DNA of 64,000 nt. Source: Demequina rhizosphaerae. GTDB taxonomy: Bacteria; Actinomycetota; Actinomycetes; Actinomycetales; Demequinaceae. The notes under the pieces were generated by a model. It saw nothing but the letters and a program-made list of their open reading frames with translations, was not told where the DNA came from and searched no databases. Shown here piece after piece: positions 6,942-16,227 of the stretch. The stretch is taken from assembly GCF_000971255.1 (NCBI RefSeq), contig NZ_BBMC01000003.1, forward strand, positions 372,001 through 436,000, in the 5' to 3' direction. Position 1 is the stretch's first letter; the number at the start of each line of letters is the position of its first letter. The position numbers and the translations under genes were made by a program.

Positions 6942-8802
6942 ATGCCACCGTGCGCCGGCGCGTCACGCCCGCGACCACCAGCGCGGTGCCGACCGCCGCG
7001 ACCACGACGAGCGCGGCGACGGCTCCGGCGCCGGGCCCGTAGCCGAGCGTCGCGCCGAGCAGGCGCCGCCCCGCGACGGTCGGGAGCAGCACGATCGACC
7101 CGGACAGCGCGGCCGGCACGGTCGACGACGTGCCCACGGCAAGCGTGACGACGCCGACCACCACCGCAAGGAGGCGTCCGAGGCCGCCGAGCGCGGCCGC
7201 GAGACCCACGTTCGCGATGCCGAAGACCGTCCCGATGCCGAGCGCGCCCGCGACGAAGGCGAGGCGCGCTCCTGCGCCGGCGTCGACGAAGCCCACGACG
7301 ACGACGCCGACGACCGCGCCCTGCGCGAGCCCCACGAGCGCCGCGGACCGCACGGAGCCGCCCGCGATGGCCGCGGTCGACGCGGCGGTCATGAGGCGCC
7401 GCCGCGGCACCGCGCGGCGCGCCAGGGCCAGGACGATGCCGCCGACCCACAGGCCCGCGACCGCGAACAGCGGCACCGAGACCACCCCGTCCGGCGCGAG
7501 GGCCACGGCCGCGGACACCGGACGCGCGGCGACCGTGGACAGCGTCGCGATGTCCTTCGTGCTGTAGGTCGGGATCTGATCGGCGGCCTCCGCGAGCCCG
7601 TCGGAGAGCTGGGACGCGCCCTCGTCCACGGACTCGGCACCCGAGTCGACCGAGCCGGCGCCCTCGGCGACCGAGGCGCCGCCCGCGGCCGAGTCCGCTG
7701 CCCCCGATGCCACCTCCTCGCCCCCGGACGCGGAGCGGTCGACGCCGTCGACGAGTCCCGGCATGCCGGCGGCGAGCTCGGCGTTGCCCGCGGCCACCTG
7801 GTCCGCCCCGGCCGCGAGGGCGTCCACCTGCTGCTGGGCGGCCCGCAGCCGCCCCACGAGCGCGGTGCCGCGCGCGCACCCGGGCTGGCGCGGTCTCGCG
7901 CACAGGTCGTCGACGAACGCGGACACGTCGCCCACGCCCGCGCCGAGCGCCGCGGCCTCGGCGTCGAGCGCCGCGGCCACCTCCGCCGCACCCGCCGCAA
8001 GCCGCGCCGTCTCCCCCGGCAGCGCCTGGACGGACGTCGCGAGGCGGGCGAGGCCGGCGGCGAGGGCCGCGGCGCCCGCATCGAGCGAGTCGAGGCCCGC
8101 CGCGAGCTCGTCGGCGCCGTCCGCGAGCTCGCCCGCGCCGTCGGCCAGGGAGCCCGCCCCCGAGGCGAGCTGCGCGGCGCCGTCCGCCGCCTGCGCGACC
8201 GACGACTGGATCTGGTTGAAGCCGTCGTAGACGTTCGCGAGGTAGCGCGCCGTGAGCTGCTCGTTGAGGCTCGCGACGGCGGCCTCCACGACCACGTCCG
8301 TGAGCGCGGGATCGAGGAACGCGGTCGCCGGGGTCGTGGTCACATGGATCGTGGCCGCCACGGCGTCCTTCGCGGGTCCCGACAGCGAGGTGGCGTCGGC
8401 GGAGAAGGACGGCGGGATGCGGACGATGGCGGCGTAAGTGCCGGCGTCGAGGCCAGTCTTCGCGTCGGACTCGTTGGTCAGGATCCACGTGAAGTTCGGG
8501 CCGGACGGGGCCGGGCTCGCGGTCGCGTCCGGGCCAGGGTCGTCGGGCGCCCCCGTGCCGGCCTGCCCGCCGATGAGCCGGCCCGCGAACTCGCGGCCCA
8601 GCGGAACGAGCTGCCCGTCGACCTTCACCGGGTCGTCGGCGTTGACCACGGCGGCGGTGACCCGGTCGAGGTCCTCGGACGGCGCGGCGAGCGCCCACGC
8701 GAGCAGGCCGGCGACGGCGACCGGGACGAGGAGGACGCCGAGCAAGCTGCGCCATCCCCAGCGCTCGGCGCCGGCGGTGCCGTCGAACGGACGCGCGCTC
8801 AC
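6940..8802 (-). CDS. YhgE/Pip-domain membrane protein (ABC-2-like)
   Basis: The 620-residue protein has one N-terminal membrane helix (about residues 20-38), a large outer domain, a long alanine-rich stretch of ADGAGELADGADEL-type repeats likely to form a coiled coil (about 205-380), and a C-terminal block of about five membrane helices. This is the YhgE/Pip (phage infection protein) layout, related to the ABC-2 permease and EsaA families. The GTG start overlaps the stop of the upstream MmpL gene as GTGA, so the two are translationally coupled. It probably works with that exporter. The substrate is unknown. Confidence 0.75.
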   Translation of the reverse strand: MSARPFDGTAGAERWGWRSLLGVLLVPVAVAGLLAWALAAPSEDLDRVTAAVVNADDPVKVDGQLVPLGREFAGRLIGGQAGTGAPDDPGPDATASPAPSGPNFTWILTNESDAKTGLDAGTYAAIVRIPPSFSADATSLSGPAKDAVAATIHVTTTPATAFLDPALTDVVVEAAVASLNEQLTARYLANVYDGFNQIQSSVAQAADGAAQLASGAGSLADGAGELADGADELAAGLDSLDAGAAALAAGLARLATSVQALPGETARLAAGAAEVAAALDAEAAALGAGVGDVSAFVDDLCARPRQPGCARGTALVGRLRAAQQQVDALAAGADQVAAGNAELAAGMPGLVDGVDRSASGGEEVASGAADSAAGGASVAEGAGSVDSGAESVDEGASQLSDGLAEAADQIPTYSTKDIATLSTVAARPVSAAVALAPDGVVSVPLFAVAGLWVGGIVLALARRAVPRRRLMTAASTAAIAGGSVRSAALVGLAQGAVVGVVVVGFVDAGAGARLAFVAGALGIGTVFGIANVGLAAALGGLGRLLAVVVGVVTLAVGTSSTVPAALSGSIVLLPTVAGRRLLGATLGYGPGAGAVAALVVVAAVGTALVVAGVTRRRTVA

Positions 8803-11711
8803 GCGGGCACCCCGGCGGGCGCACCGGCCGCCACGCGGCCGAGGTCGACGGAGTGGATCCGGAGGCCCGCCGGCAGGAGTCCGACGAGGTCCACCTCGTG
8901 CTCGCTCGCGAGGACCAGCGTGAGCGGCTCCCCCGTGCGTTCCTGCGCGGCCCGGCGCGTGGAGTCGAGGGCGCGCGCCAGCGCCTGCCGGGCGGCCGCG
9001 TCGGGCACCGTCGCCGCGCCGTCGACCGCGAGCACGACGGTGCGCGCGCCGGCCGCGGCCTCGCCCAGGATCTCGCCCGGATCGTCGGCGCCGGTGAGCA
9101 GGGCGTACCCCGACCGGCGGCGCAGGGATGCGGCGCGGACGGGCAGCACGAGCCCCGCGACCTTGGCCCGGCCGCTCGACACCGGCGTGCGTCCCGTCAG
9201 CGCGAGCAGCACGCGGGTGCGCTCGCCGGCGGATCCGCCCTCGACGACGAGCACCTCGCCCGGTGCGACCGTCGCGGTGAGGCCGCGCGCCTCCTCGGGG
9301 ACGCCGTCGACCCGGGCCTCTCCGAGCGCGATCGCCGGGCGCGCCCCCGGCGCGGGCCAGTCCGCGAGCGCGTCCTCCGCGGCCAGCCCCGCGCCCTCGA
9401 CGTCGAAGTGCGGCAGCACCCGGTCGAGGCCGCGCGGGAACCACCACGTGGCACGGCCGAAGAGCGCCAGCACGGCCGGGATCAGCGTCATCCGGACCAG
9501 GAACGCGTCGCACGCCACCCCGACGGCGAGGCCGAGGGCGATGGGCTGGATCGAGGCCTCGCCGCCTCGCACGAAGCCGCCGAAGACCGCGGTCATGATG
9601 ATCGCGGCGGCGGTGACGACGCGCGCCGAGCCGACGAAGCCGTGGTGGATCGCGCGCCGGGGCTCGGGCCGCTCGAGGTAGGACTCCCGCATCCGGCTCA
9701 CGAGGAAGACCTCGTAGTCCATCGCGAGGCCGAAGAGGACGCCCATCACGATGATGGGCATGAAGCTGATGATGGAGCCGACATGGGCGACCTGGAGGGG
9801 CCCGGTCAGGGCACCGTCGACGAAGACGAGCGAGGCCATGCCGAAGGCGAAGCCGATCGACAGCAGGTAGCCGAGCGCGGCGGTCACGGGCACGACGATC
9901 GAGCGGAACACCATCGCGAGCAGCACGAGCGACAGCCCGACCACGAGCAGCGCGAACGGCACCAGCGCGCCGCCGAGCTGGGACGAGATGTCGATGCCGA
10001 CCGCGGTGTACCCGGTCACGGAGAGCTCGACGGCGTAGTCCTCGAGCCAGGTCGGCTCGAGCGCCCGGAGCGCGTGCACGAGCCGCTCGGTGCGCTCGGA
10101 GTCGGGAGCGCCCTCCGGGATCGCCTGGATGATCGCGGTGTCCCCGGTCTGGTTGGGCGTCGCGAGGGCGATCGAGGCGACGCCGGGGACGGCGGCGATC
10201 TCGTCCGCGAGGTCGTCGACGAGGGTGACGGGGTCGGTGCTCTGGATCACGGAGCCGGTGACGAGCAGCGGGCCGTTGAAGCCGGGGCCGAAGTGCTCGG
10301 CGACGAGGTCGTACGTGGTCCGGCCGGGCTCCCCCTGCGGCAGGGAGCCGGCATCGGGCAGCGCGAGGCGCAGGTCCAGCGCCGGCAGGGCCGCGGCGCC
10401 CAGCAATCCGACGACGAGGACGACCGTGACGGGCGGCCAGCGCGTCACGGCGCGGACCCATCTCCCGAACACCCCGCCCACCGGCTCCTCCGGCGGGGGC
10501 TGGGGCGGGGGTGCGGACGGCTCCTCCCCCGCGCCGCCCGCGTCCCCGTCGTCGTCCCGGCCATCCGCGGCGTCGGCGCGACCCTGGCCGGCGTCGCCCG
10601 CACGCACGTCCGCGACCGCCGCATCGTCCATCCCGTCCGCGCCGCGGCCGTCGCCGTCCGCGGGCGGCCCGTGCGCGGGCCGGAACCGCCTTCCGACCGC
10701 GCGCCAGCCGGCGAAGCCGAGCAGCGCCGGCGTGAGCGTGAGACCGATGAGCGCGGCGGCGGCCACCCCCGCCGCCGCGGCCACGCCCGTGACGGTGAGG
10801 AACGGGATGCCGGCGACGGACAGGCCCAGGAGCGCGATGATGACGGTGGTGGCGGCGAAGGCGACGGCGGAGCCCGCGGTCGCGATGGCGCGCGGCGCGG
10901 ACTCCTCGGGCGCCATGCCGCGCTTGAGCTGGTCCTGATGCCGGCTGATGACGAACAGCGCGTAGTCGACGCCGACCGCGAGCCCCAGCATCACCGCCAG
11001 CAGCGGCGCGGTCGACGTGATGGTGACCCAGCGCGTGACGGCGAAGACGAGCGCGACGGCGATGCCGACGCCGAGCGTCGCGGTGACGAGCGGCATGCCC
11101 GCCGCGATGAGCGAGACGAAGGTGATCGCGAGGACCACGTAGGCGAGGCCGAGGCTCGTGACCTCGCTGGCGCCGATGCCGGGGTCCGTCTGGGAGAAGA
11201 GCTGGCCGCCGACCGCGACCTGCGAGCCGTCCGGGAGGGCCTTCTCCAGCTGGCGGCCCGCACGCTGGAGCGCCGCCTCGGTCGAGGGCAGCACCTGCGG
11301 GACCTGGACGGTGAGCTGGATGGGCACGAGCGCCGCCGATCCGTCGGGCGCGATGTTGCTGCTCGTGGTGCCGTCGTAGGGCGACGTGGCGCCGGCGACC
11401 TGGTCGATCTGCTGGATCTGGGCGACGGTGTCCTCGACGGCCGCGCGGAAGGCGTCGCCCGTGACCTTGCGGCCCTCGGGGGCGACCGCGATCAGCTGCG
11501 CGGACGTTCCGGAGAACTGCGGGAAGGTGCGGGCCAGGGCGTCGAGCGCGTCCTGCGACTCGGTGCCGGGGAACGTGTAGCTGTTGTTCGTGCCGGTGCC
11601 GACGCCGGCCGCGACCGCGCCGGCGAGGACGAGGACCGCGATCCAGCCCACGAGGACGAGACGGCGCGCGCGGTACGCCCAGCGACCCAGGGCGTAGAGC
11701 ATCGCGGACAT
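8799..11711 (-). CDS. MMPL-family RND exporter with degenerate ABC-ATPase-like tail
   Basis: The 970-residue inner-membrane protein has the MmpL layout: a helix at the start (about 15-35), an outer loop, a six-helix block (about 175-365), a charged Asp/Gly/Pro linker (about 365-430), a second outer loop and a second helix block ending about residue 750. It should be a proton-driven exporter of lipids or drugs. The last ~200 residues look like a decayed ABC nucleotide-binding domain: VEGGSAGERT where Walker A should be (no Lys), VVLAVDG like Walker B, and a late His (ASEHEVD). The ATG at 11711 has GAGGTGA 5 nt upstream. It heads an operon with the YhgE/Pip gene. Confidence 0.85.
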   Translation of the reverse strand: MSAMLYALGRWAYRARRLVLVGWIAVLVLAGAVAAGVGTGTNNSYTFPGTESQDALDALARTFPQFSGTSAQLIAVAPEGRKVTGDAFRAAVEDTVAQIQQIDQVAGATSPYDGTTSSNIAPDGSAALVPIQLTVQVPQVLPSTEAALQRAGRQLEKALPDGSQVAVGGQLFSQTDPGIGASEVTSLGLAYVVLAITFVSLIAAGMPLVTATLGVGIAVALVFAVTRWVTITSTAPLLAVMLGLAVGVDYALFVISRHQDQLKRGMAPEESAPRAIATAGSAVAFAATTVIIALLGLSVAGIPFLTVTGVAAAAGVAAAALIGLTLTPALLGFAGWRAVGRRFRPAHGPPADGDGRGADGMDDAAVADVRAGDAGQGRADAADGRDDDGDAGGAGEEPSAPPPQPPPEEPVGGVFGRWVRAVTRWPPVTVVLVVGLLGAAALPALDLRLALPDAGSLPQGEPGRTTYDLVAEHFGPGFNGPLLVTGSVIQSTDPVTLVDDLADEIAAVPGVASIALATPNQTGDTAIIQAIPEGAPDSERTERLVHALRALEPTWLEDYAVELSVTGYTAVGIDISSQLGGALVPFALLVVGLSLVLLAMVFRSIVVPVTAALGYLLSIGFAFGMASLVFVDGALTGPLQVAHVGSIISFMPIIVMGVLFGLAMDYEVFLVSRMRESYLERPEPRRAIHHGFVGSARVVTAAAIIMTAVFGGFVRGGEASIQPIALGLAVGVACDAFLVRMTLIPAVLALFGRATWWFPRGLDRVLPHFDVEGAGLAAEDALADWPAPGARPAIALGEARVDGVPEEARGLTATVAPGEVLVVEGGSAGERTRVLLALTGRTPVSSGRAKVAGLVLPVRAASLRRRSGYALLTGADDPGEILGEAAAGARTVVLAVDGAATVPDAAARQALARALDSTRRAAQERTGEPLTLVLASEHEVDLVGLLPAGLRIHSVDLGRVAAGAPAGVPA

Positions 11712-11834
11712 CGGCTCACCTCGCTCCGCTCGCACCGGCGGGGAGGCGCTCCAGTGTGAGGAATGGACACGAATGCTGCGCGTTCGTCAGGCTACGCCCG
11801 GGCCCGCGGCCCGGCAACGGGAGCCGCCCGGCGA

Positions 11835-12116
11835 CTAGACCTCGGTGAGCGCGAGCCCGTCGATGGCGCGCTGCTCCCACTCGTCGAAGGGATCGTCGGC
11901 GACTGCGGCGCGCGCGAGGGGCGCCAGCCGCCGGAAGTCGTCCTCGGACTCGAAGATCGCGAGCCCGACCAGGCGGTCGGAGCCCGCGTCCGCGAGCGTG
12001 TGGATCTGCACGAGGCCCGCCTGGCCGCGGATCGCGGCGCCGTAGCGGTGCATCGAGTCGATGAGCGCCTCGCGGTGCTCGGGATGCGGGTGGTGGATCG
12101 ACATGAGCACGAACAT
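11835..12116 (-). CDS. Small ABM-type (antibiotic biosynthesis monooxygenase-like) domain protein
   Basis: This 93-residue protein has the ferredoxin-like alpha+beta pattern of ABM/EthD proteins (MFVLMSIHHPHPEHREALIDSM, then GLVQIHTLAD and LVGLAIFESEDDFRRL). Members include quinone-forming monooxygenases and heme-degrading enzymes, but many have no known reaction. No residue here decides between them. TAGGGT lies 6 nt before the ATG, suggesting leaderless expression. Confidence 0.65.
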   Translation of the reverse strand: MFVLMSIHHPHPEHREALIDSMHRYGAAIRGQAGLVQIHTLADAGSDRLVGLAIFESEDDFRRLAPLARAAVADDPFDEWEQRAIDGLALTEV

Positions 12117-12122
12117 GAGCCC

Positions 12123-12128
12123 ACCCTA
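12123..12128 (-). promoter_or_regulatory. -10 element of a likely leaderless promoter (ABM gene)
   Basis: TAGGGT on the minus strand lies exactly 6 nt before the ATG ending at 12116, the spacing seen at several other starts in this window. Confidence 0.35.
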
Positions 12129-12139
12129 GGCGCGCGGCC

Positions 12140-12652
12140 TCAGTCGCGCTCGACCCACCGGTCGATGGCCCACACCAGGGCGAATGCGAGGCCGGGCGCG
12201 ACGCCGTCGAGGATGTCGATCGTGTACTTGTCGCGGACGGTCACCCACTTCTGGGTGATCTGCACCGCGACGGTGCCGTCCTCCTTCCGCAGCGTGTAGT
12301 CCTTCTCGATCACGTTGCCCTCGAGCAGCCACTCCTCGCCCGATGCGAGGGAGACCTCGATCTTGTCCTTGACGAACTTGAACGGCTGCGCGTGCAGGTG
12401 GGCGGCCTGGGTGCCGTCCGGGTCGGTGACGTCCATGCGCTTGGGGATGCCGAACATCCTCCCGGTGACCTCGAACAGCAGGGCGCCGTCGGGGCCCTGC
12501 ACGTCGGCGCGCGGCCGCGGCCCCACCTTGCCGTCCACGAAGAAGAGCTGCTCCTCGGTGTCGGGCGCGAGGATCTGGAAGTCGCGGCCCATGCCGAACT
12601 TGCTCTTCATGAGGTAGCGCGAGTAACCCTCGGGCACGGGAGGCAGGGCCAT
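12140..12652 (-). CDS. LURP-one-related / scramblase-like beta-barrel protein
   Basis: The 170-residue protein matches the LURP-one-related (DUF567, tubby/scramblase-like) fold: YLMKSKFGMGRDFQILAPD, then FFVDGKVGPRPRADV and LLFEVTGRMFGIPKRMDV. The fold is a closed beta barrel around a hydrophobic helix (here LDGVAPGLAFALVWAID at the C-terminus). Its bacterial role is unknown. The ATG at 12652 is used because GGAGCG lies 5 nt upstream; an earlier ATG ends at 12682. Confidence 0.7.
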   Translation of the reverse strand: MALPPVPEGYSRYLMKSKFGMGRDFQILAPDTEEQLFFVDGKVGPRPRADVQGPDGALLFEVTGRMFGIPKRMDVTDPDGTQAAHLHAQPFKFVKDKIEVSLASGEEWLLEGNVIEKDYTLRKEDGTVAVQITQKWVTVRDKYTIDILDGVAPGLAFALVWAIDRWVERD

Positions 12653-12733
12653 CGGTCGCTCCAATCGCGTCGTTCCCGCCACCGTAGCGCGCGCCGGAGC
12701 GACGGACCAGGAGCGATGCTGCGACCGCCGGCC

Positions 12734-13402
12734 CTACTCCCGTCCCTCGTCGAGCGGGATGAGCATGGTGCGGAACTCGTCCGCGCCCGCATGGAGGTCC
12801 CAGATGCGGTCCGCGACCTCGTCGAGCGTGTACCGCAGCTTCGGGATCGCGCCCGGGATCACGAGCTGCACCACCCGGACGCCCTCGTCGGCCAGCGCAT
12901 CGTGCAGCATCTCGCCGTACGCGCTCTCGGCGGGGAACGCGACGGACGTGCCCGCGAAGCCGTGCCGCGCCTGCACGGACGTGCCGCCGTTGATGAGGAC
13001 GATGCTGCCCTCGCCGGCCGCGCGCATGGCCGGGAGCACGGCGCGGGCCGCGTGGATGAGACCGAGCGCGGAGAACCGGAGCGACTCGAGCGCGAGCTCC
13101 GGGGTGAGGTCGAGGACGGGCTTGAGGTAGTCGCGCGACGGGAGCGGGCTGTACTGGAGGGCCGCGATGGGGCCGAGCTCCGTGGCGGCCCTCGTCAGCG
13201 CGCGCTCGAGCGCGGCGCCGTCGCGCACGTCCGCGGCGTAGCCCCGCGCCGTCACGCCCTCGGTGCCCAGGTCCGCGGCGAGCGCGTCGAGCTTGTCCTG
13301 GTCGCGCGAGATCAGGGCGACGGAGAAGCCCTCCCGCGCGAACCTCCGGGCGACGGCGGCCCCGAGTCCGGGTCCTGCTCCGACGATGGCGAGCGTGGGC
13401 AT
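12734..13402 (-). CDS. SDR-fold protein without the canonical YxxxK motif
   Basis: The 222-residue protein starts with the Rossmann motif VGAGPGLGAAVARRFAREGF and continues as a short-chain dehydrogenase (YAADVRDGAALERAL, later IVLINGGTS). Where the catalytic Tyr-x3-Lys is expected it reads AYGEMLHDAL, so the Lys is missing, and the upstream Ser position is also unclear. It may bind NAD(P) without classical SDR catalysis or act as a sensor. GGAGAC lies 5-6 nt before the ATG. It is transcribed after the SRPBCC gene but is separated from it by a hairpin. Confidence 0.7.
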   Translation of the reverse strand: MPTLAIVGAGPGLGAAVARRFAREGFSVALISRDQDKLDALAADLGTEGVTARGYAADVRDGAALERALTRAATELGPIAALQYSPLPSRDYLKPVLDLTPELALESLRFSALGLIHAARAVLPAMRAAGEGSIVLINGGTSVQARHGFAGTSVAFPAESAYGEMLHDALADEGVRVVQLVIPGAIPKLRYTLDEVADRIWDLHAGADEFRTMLIPLDEGRE

Positions 13403-13462
13403 GCGTGTCTCCTTCGACTGCGGGGGCTCGCCTCCGACCCTAGCGCCCGCCGGGCATGGCGA

Positions 13463-13486
13463 GGGCCCCTCGTCGCCGAGGGACCC
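13463..13486 (-). terminator. Hairpin after the SRPBCC gene
   Basis: GGGCCCCTCG at 13463-13472 pairs with CGAGGGACCC at 13477-13486, with one C/A mismatch and a 4-nt loop. It lies just downstream of the minus-strand SRPBCC gene and would separate it from the SDR gene. Confidence 0.5.
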
Positions 13487-13499
13487 GTGATGACGGCCG

Positions 13500-13979
13500 C
13501 TAGGCCGCCGCGCGGCCCTCGATGTGGGCCGCGATCCGGTCGAGGCGCGCCTGCACGCGCTTCTCCATGGACTTGCGCCCGAGGCGATAGCTGAGCGTCA
13601 CCTCCGGCACGCTCACGTGCACGCCGAGGCGTGTGCCGCGGTTCTCCGGCTCGAACGTCCAGGTGAACGTGTCCGGCGGGAACTCGTGGTGAGGCCGGTG
13701 GTGGCCCCGCATCCACATCGTCGGCACGGCGTCGAAGACGATCCGCTCGTCGGGGACGACCTCCGTGAACGTGAACTCGACGTCCTCGTCGAACGGGAAC
13801 GGCGCGTCGTACGTGAGCTCGGCGGTGGTGCCGACCCCCTCCTCCGTGACGTGGGCGTCGACGACCTCGATCGGGTCGCCGGCGTGCAGGTTGCGCGGGT
13901 CGCGGCAGTACTCGAAGACCCGGTGCACCGGTGCGTCGACGTGGACCGCCAGGTCGATGTAGGGCTGTGTCGCAGTCAT
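13500..13979 (-). CDS. SRPBCC-family (START-like) protein
   Basis: The 159-residue protein begins DLAVHVDAPVHRVFEYCRDPRNL, the typical start of polyketide cyclase/dehydrase-type SRPBCC proteins, which hold hydrophobic ligands in a helix-grip cavity. The C-terminal helix is YRLGRKSMEKRVQARLDRIAAHIEG. The ligand is unknown. The ATG at 13979 is chosen over an upstream extension because the conserved domain begins about ten residues later and GTGAGAAGG lies just before it. A second SRPBCC protein is encoded at 17323-17754. Confidence 0.75.
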   Translation of the reverse strand: MTATQPYIDLAVHVDAPVHRVFEYCRDPRNLHAGDPIEVVDAHVTEEGVGTTAELTYDAPFPFDEDVEFTFTEVVPDERIVFDAVPTMWMRGHHRPHHEFPPDTFTWTFEPENRGTRLGVHVSVPEVTLSYRLGRKSMEKRVQARLDRIAAHIEGRAAA

Positions 13980-14116
13980 CCTTCTCACCCCCTCTCGTGA
14001 CCGAGACGGTGGTGGTGCGCCCACCTCTCCAGGGTACGTCCGCGGCACCGCGACCGCGGCGCTTCCGCTAGTGTCACGCTCACCCACGGAGCACTCGCGA
14101 TGGAGCCACGGCACGC

Positions 14117-15445
14117 ATGGAACAGCTCGACACGATCGTCATCGGCGCCGGCGTGGCCGGCCTCACCGTCGCCCGGCTGCTCGCCGACGCCGGACGGACC
14201 GTCGCGGTGCTCGAGGCGCGCGACCGTCTCGGCGGGCGCGTGTGGACCGACCGCTCCGACGGGCGCACCACCGACCTCGGCGCGTCCTGGATCCACGGCA
14301 TCGACGGCTGCCCGGTCGCGGTCGCCGCCGCGGCGTTCGGAATGCCGACCGCCGAGTTCACCGTGGGCAGCTACCAGCCCGGCGGCCGCCCGATCGCGTA
14401 CTTCGCCCCCGACGGCACCCGGCTCACGGACGATGCGGCGCGCGCCTTCGCGGATGACGTCCGCGCGGTCGACGCCACGCTCACGGAGGTCATCGCCGCG
14501 TCGGGAGCCTCCGATTCGTATCGCGAGGTCTCCGAGCGTGCGCTGGAAGCGCAGGGCTGGGACGACGAGCGCGTCGCGCGGGTGCGCGAGTTCCTCGAGC
14601 ACCGCACCGAGGAGCAGTACGGGGCCTGGATCGAGGACCTCGCCGCGCACGGGCTCGACGACGATGCGGTCGAGGGCGACGAGGTCGTCTTCCCCGCCGG
14701 GTACGACCGGTTGCCGGCCGCGCTGGCGGAGGGGCTCGACGTCCGGCTCGGGCACGTCGTCACGCGCGTCCGATGGTCCCCGGACGGCGTGACCGTGACG
14801 ACGGATCGCGACGAGCTGACGGCCGCGGCCGCGGTGCTCACCGTGCCGATCGGGGTCCTCAAGGCCGGCGCGCTCGCGATCGAGCCGCCGCTTCCGGAGC
14901 CCGTGGCCGGCGCGCTCGACCGGCTGGAGATGAACCGCTTCGAGAAGGTGGTGCTGCGCTTCCCGACGCGCTTCTGGGGCGACGACGTGTACGCGATCCG
15001 TCAGCAGGGCCCCGAGGGCCGCCGCTGGCACTCGTTCTACGACCTCACGCCGCTGCACGGGGAGCCCACGCTGCTCACGTTCGCGGCGGGGCCCACGGCT
15101 CGGGAGATCGCGGGGTGGGACGACGCGCGCGTCGCCGCGTCGGTCATGGAGCAGCTGCGTCGCCTGTACGGCACGCGGGCGGAGCAGCCGACCGCGGTCC
15201 ACGTGACGGCGTGGCATGCGGACCCGTACGCCCGCGGCTCGTACGCCTACATGACCGTCGGCTCGGCCACGTCGGACCACGACGACCTGGCGACCCCGAT
15301 CGGCGGGGTGCTCCACCTCGCGGGCGAGGCGACCTGGACCGACGACCCGGCGACCGTGCCGGCCGCGATGCTGTCCGGGCATCGCGCGGCCGAGCGGATC
15401 CTCGACCGCGAGGTGCCGATCGCGGGGCTGTGGGCGAGGGCCTGA
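14117..15445 (+). CDS. Flavin-containing monoamine/polyamine oxidase
   Basis: The 442-residue protein has an N-terminal FAD motif (TIVIGAGVAGLTVARLLADAG), the GGRVWT motif, a substrate domain with FEKVVLRFPTRFW, and the C-terminal FAD motif LHLAGEATWTD. This is the plant-like polyamine oxidase/MAO family: it oxidises primary or secondary amines with O2, giving an aldehyde or imine and H2O2. The substrate is not evident, and no polyamine transport genes are adjacent. ATG 14117 is used because the dinucleotide-binding strand begins a few residues later. Confidence 0.85.
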   Translation: MEQLDTIVIGAGVAGLTVARLLADAGRTVAVLEARDRLGGRVWTDRSDGRTTDLGASWIHGIDGCPVAVAAAAFGMPTAEFTVGSYQPGGRPIAYFAPDGTRLTDDAARAFADDVRAVDATLTEVIAASGASDSYREVSERALEAQGWDDERVARVREFLEHRTEEQYGAWIEDLAAHGLDDDAVEGDEVVFPAGYDRLPAALAEGLDVRLGHVVTRVRWSPDGVTVTTDRDELTAAAAVLTVPIGVLKAGALAIEPPLPEPVAGALDRLEMNRFEKVVLRFPTRFWGDDVYAIRQQGPEGRRWHSFYDLTPLHGEPTLLTFAAGPTAREIAGWDDARVAASVMEQLRRLYGTRAEQPTAVHVTAWHADPYARGSYAYMTVGSATSDHDDLATPIGGVLHLAGEATWTDDPATVPAAMLSGHRAAERILDREVPIAGLWARA

Positions 15446-15461
15446 CGGATCTCCGCCCCTG

Positions 15462-16001
15462 TCACTCCGCCTCGTAGATCCAGCCCGCGTAGGCGAGCCG
15501 GCCGTTCGTGCCCGCGGCGATGTAGCGGTACTCGAGGCCCTCGTAGGCTCCCTCGCCCACGTAGGTCATCTCCGCGTCGTTGAACGGTCGCTCGCCTTCC
15601 GCCTGAGGGAGGACGCCGACCGCATCGACCACGCAGAGTGCCGTCCCACGCCACGACCCCTCGTCCGTCGTGAGGGTCGACTCACCCGTGCACAGCCCCG
15701 CGAGGTCGCCCTCTCCCGGTGCGAAGGTCGTCACGAACGTCATCGACTCGGTGCCCGTCACCCGTGGGTCGGAGGCCACGGGCACGCACTCGAACTCCTC
15801 GGTCACCACCTCGGTGCCGTCGTCCGCGACGCTGTTGCCCCGGCTCAGCACGGTGCACGTCGACGTGCTCATCACCACCTCGGCGCCCGTCGGGAACCCT
15901 GTCGGCGCCTCCGCATCGTCACCGCTGCACGCGCCCAGCAAACCCGCGCACGCCCCTGCCGTCAGCGCCGCCGCCGTGCGCACCACCCGACGCCGCGCCA
16001 T
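15462..16001 (-). CDS. Secreted lipoprotein of unknown function
   Basis: The 179-residue protein has a lipoprotein signal peptide (MARRRVVRTAAAL...) with lipobox LLGAC at about residue 25. The mature part is rich in Thr, Ser and acidic residues and has about four more Cys. I do not recognise the domain. GGAGGAGG precedes the ATG. It is divergent from the SnoaL-like lipoprotein at 16292; the same arrangement of a minus-strand lipoprotein beside a plus-strand SnoaL-like lipoprotein recurs at 45.9-47.3 kb. Confidence 0.7.
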   Translation of the reverse strand: MARRRVVRTAAALTAGACAGLLGACSGDDAEAPTGFPTGAEVVMSTSTCTVLSRGNSVADDGTEVVTEEFECVPVASDPRVTGTESMTFVTTFAPGEGDLAGLCTGESTLTTDEGSWRGTALCVVDAVGVLPQAEGERPFNDAEMTYVGEGAYEGLEYRYIAAGTNGRLAYAGWIYEAE

Positions 16002-16227
16002 GGCCGACGCCTCCTCCCCACACGCGAGCCCGCCGGGGCTCGTCGAGGACCGTCTGCGGCGCCAGGGACACCAGGCGGGGAGAAGGTGCGCCGCTCGAAT
16101 CGTGCTTCCCCGCCCAGGCTCCGTCGGCGTCGGCGCGCTGTCAAACCGGGAGGAAAGGGCCCCGAGCTGCGGATCCACGACCCGGTGCGCGAGACCCGTC
16201 GCGACTACGATGGAAAGGAAGACATAG

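Noticed and set aside
7600..8200. Repetitive DNA suspected of being a tandem repeat array
   Set aside because: It encodes the ADGAGELADG-type coiled coil of the YhgE/Pip protein and is not an independent repeat or CRISPR; no regular unit length holds.
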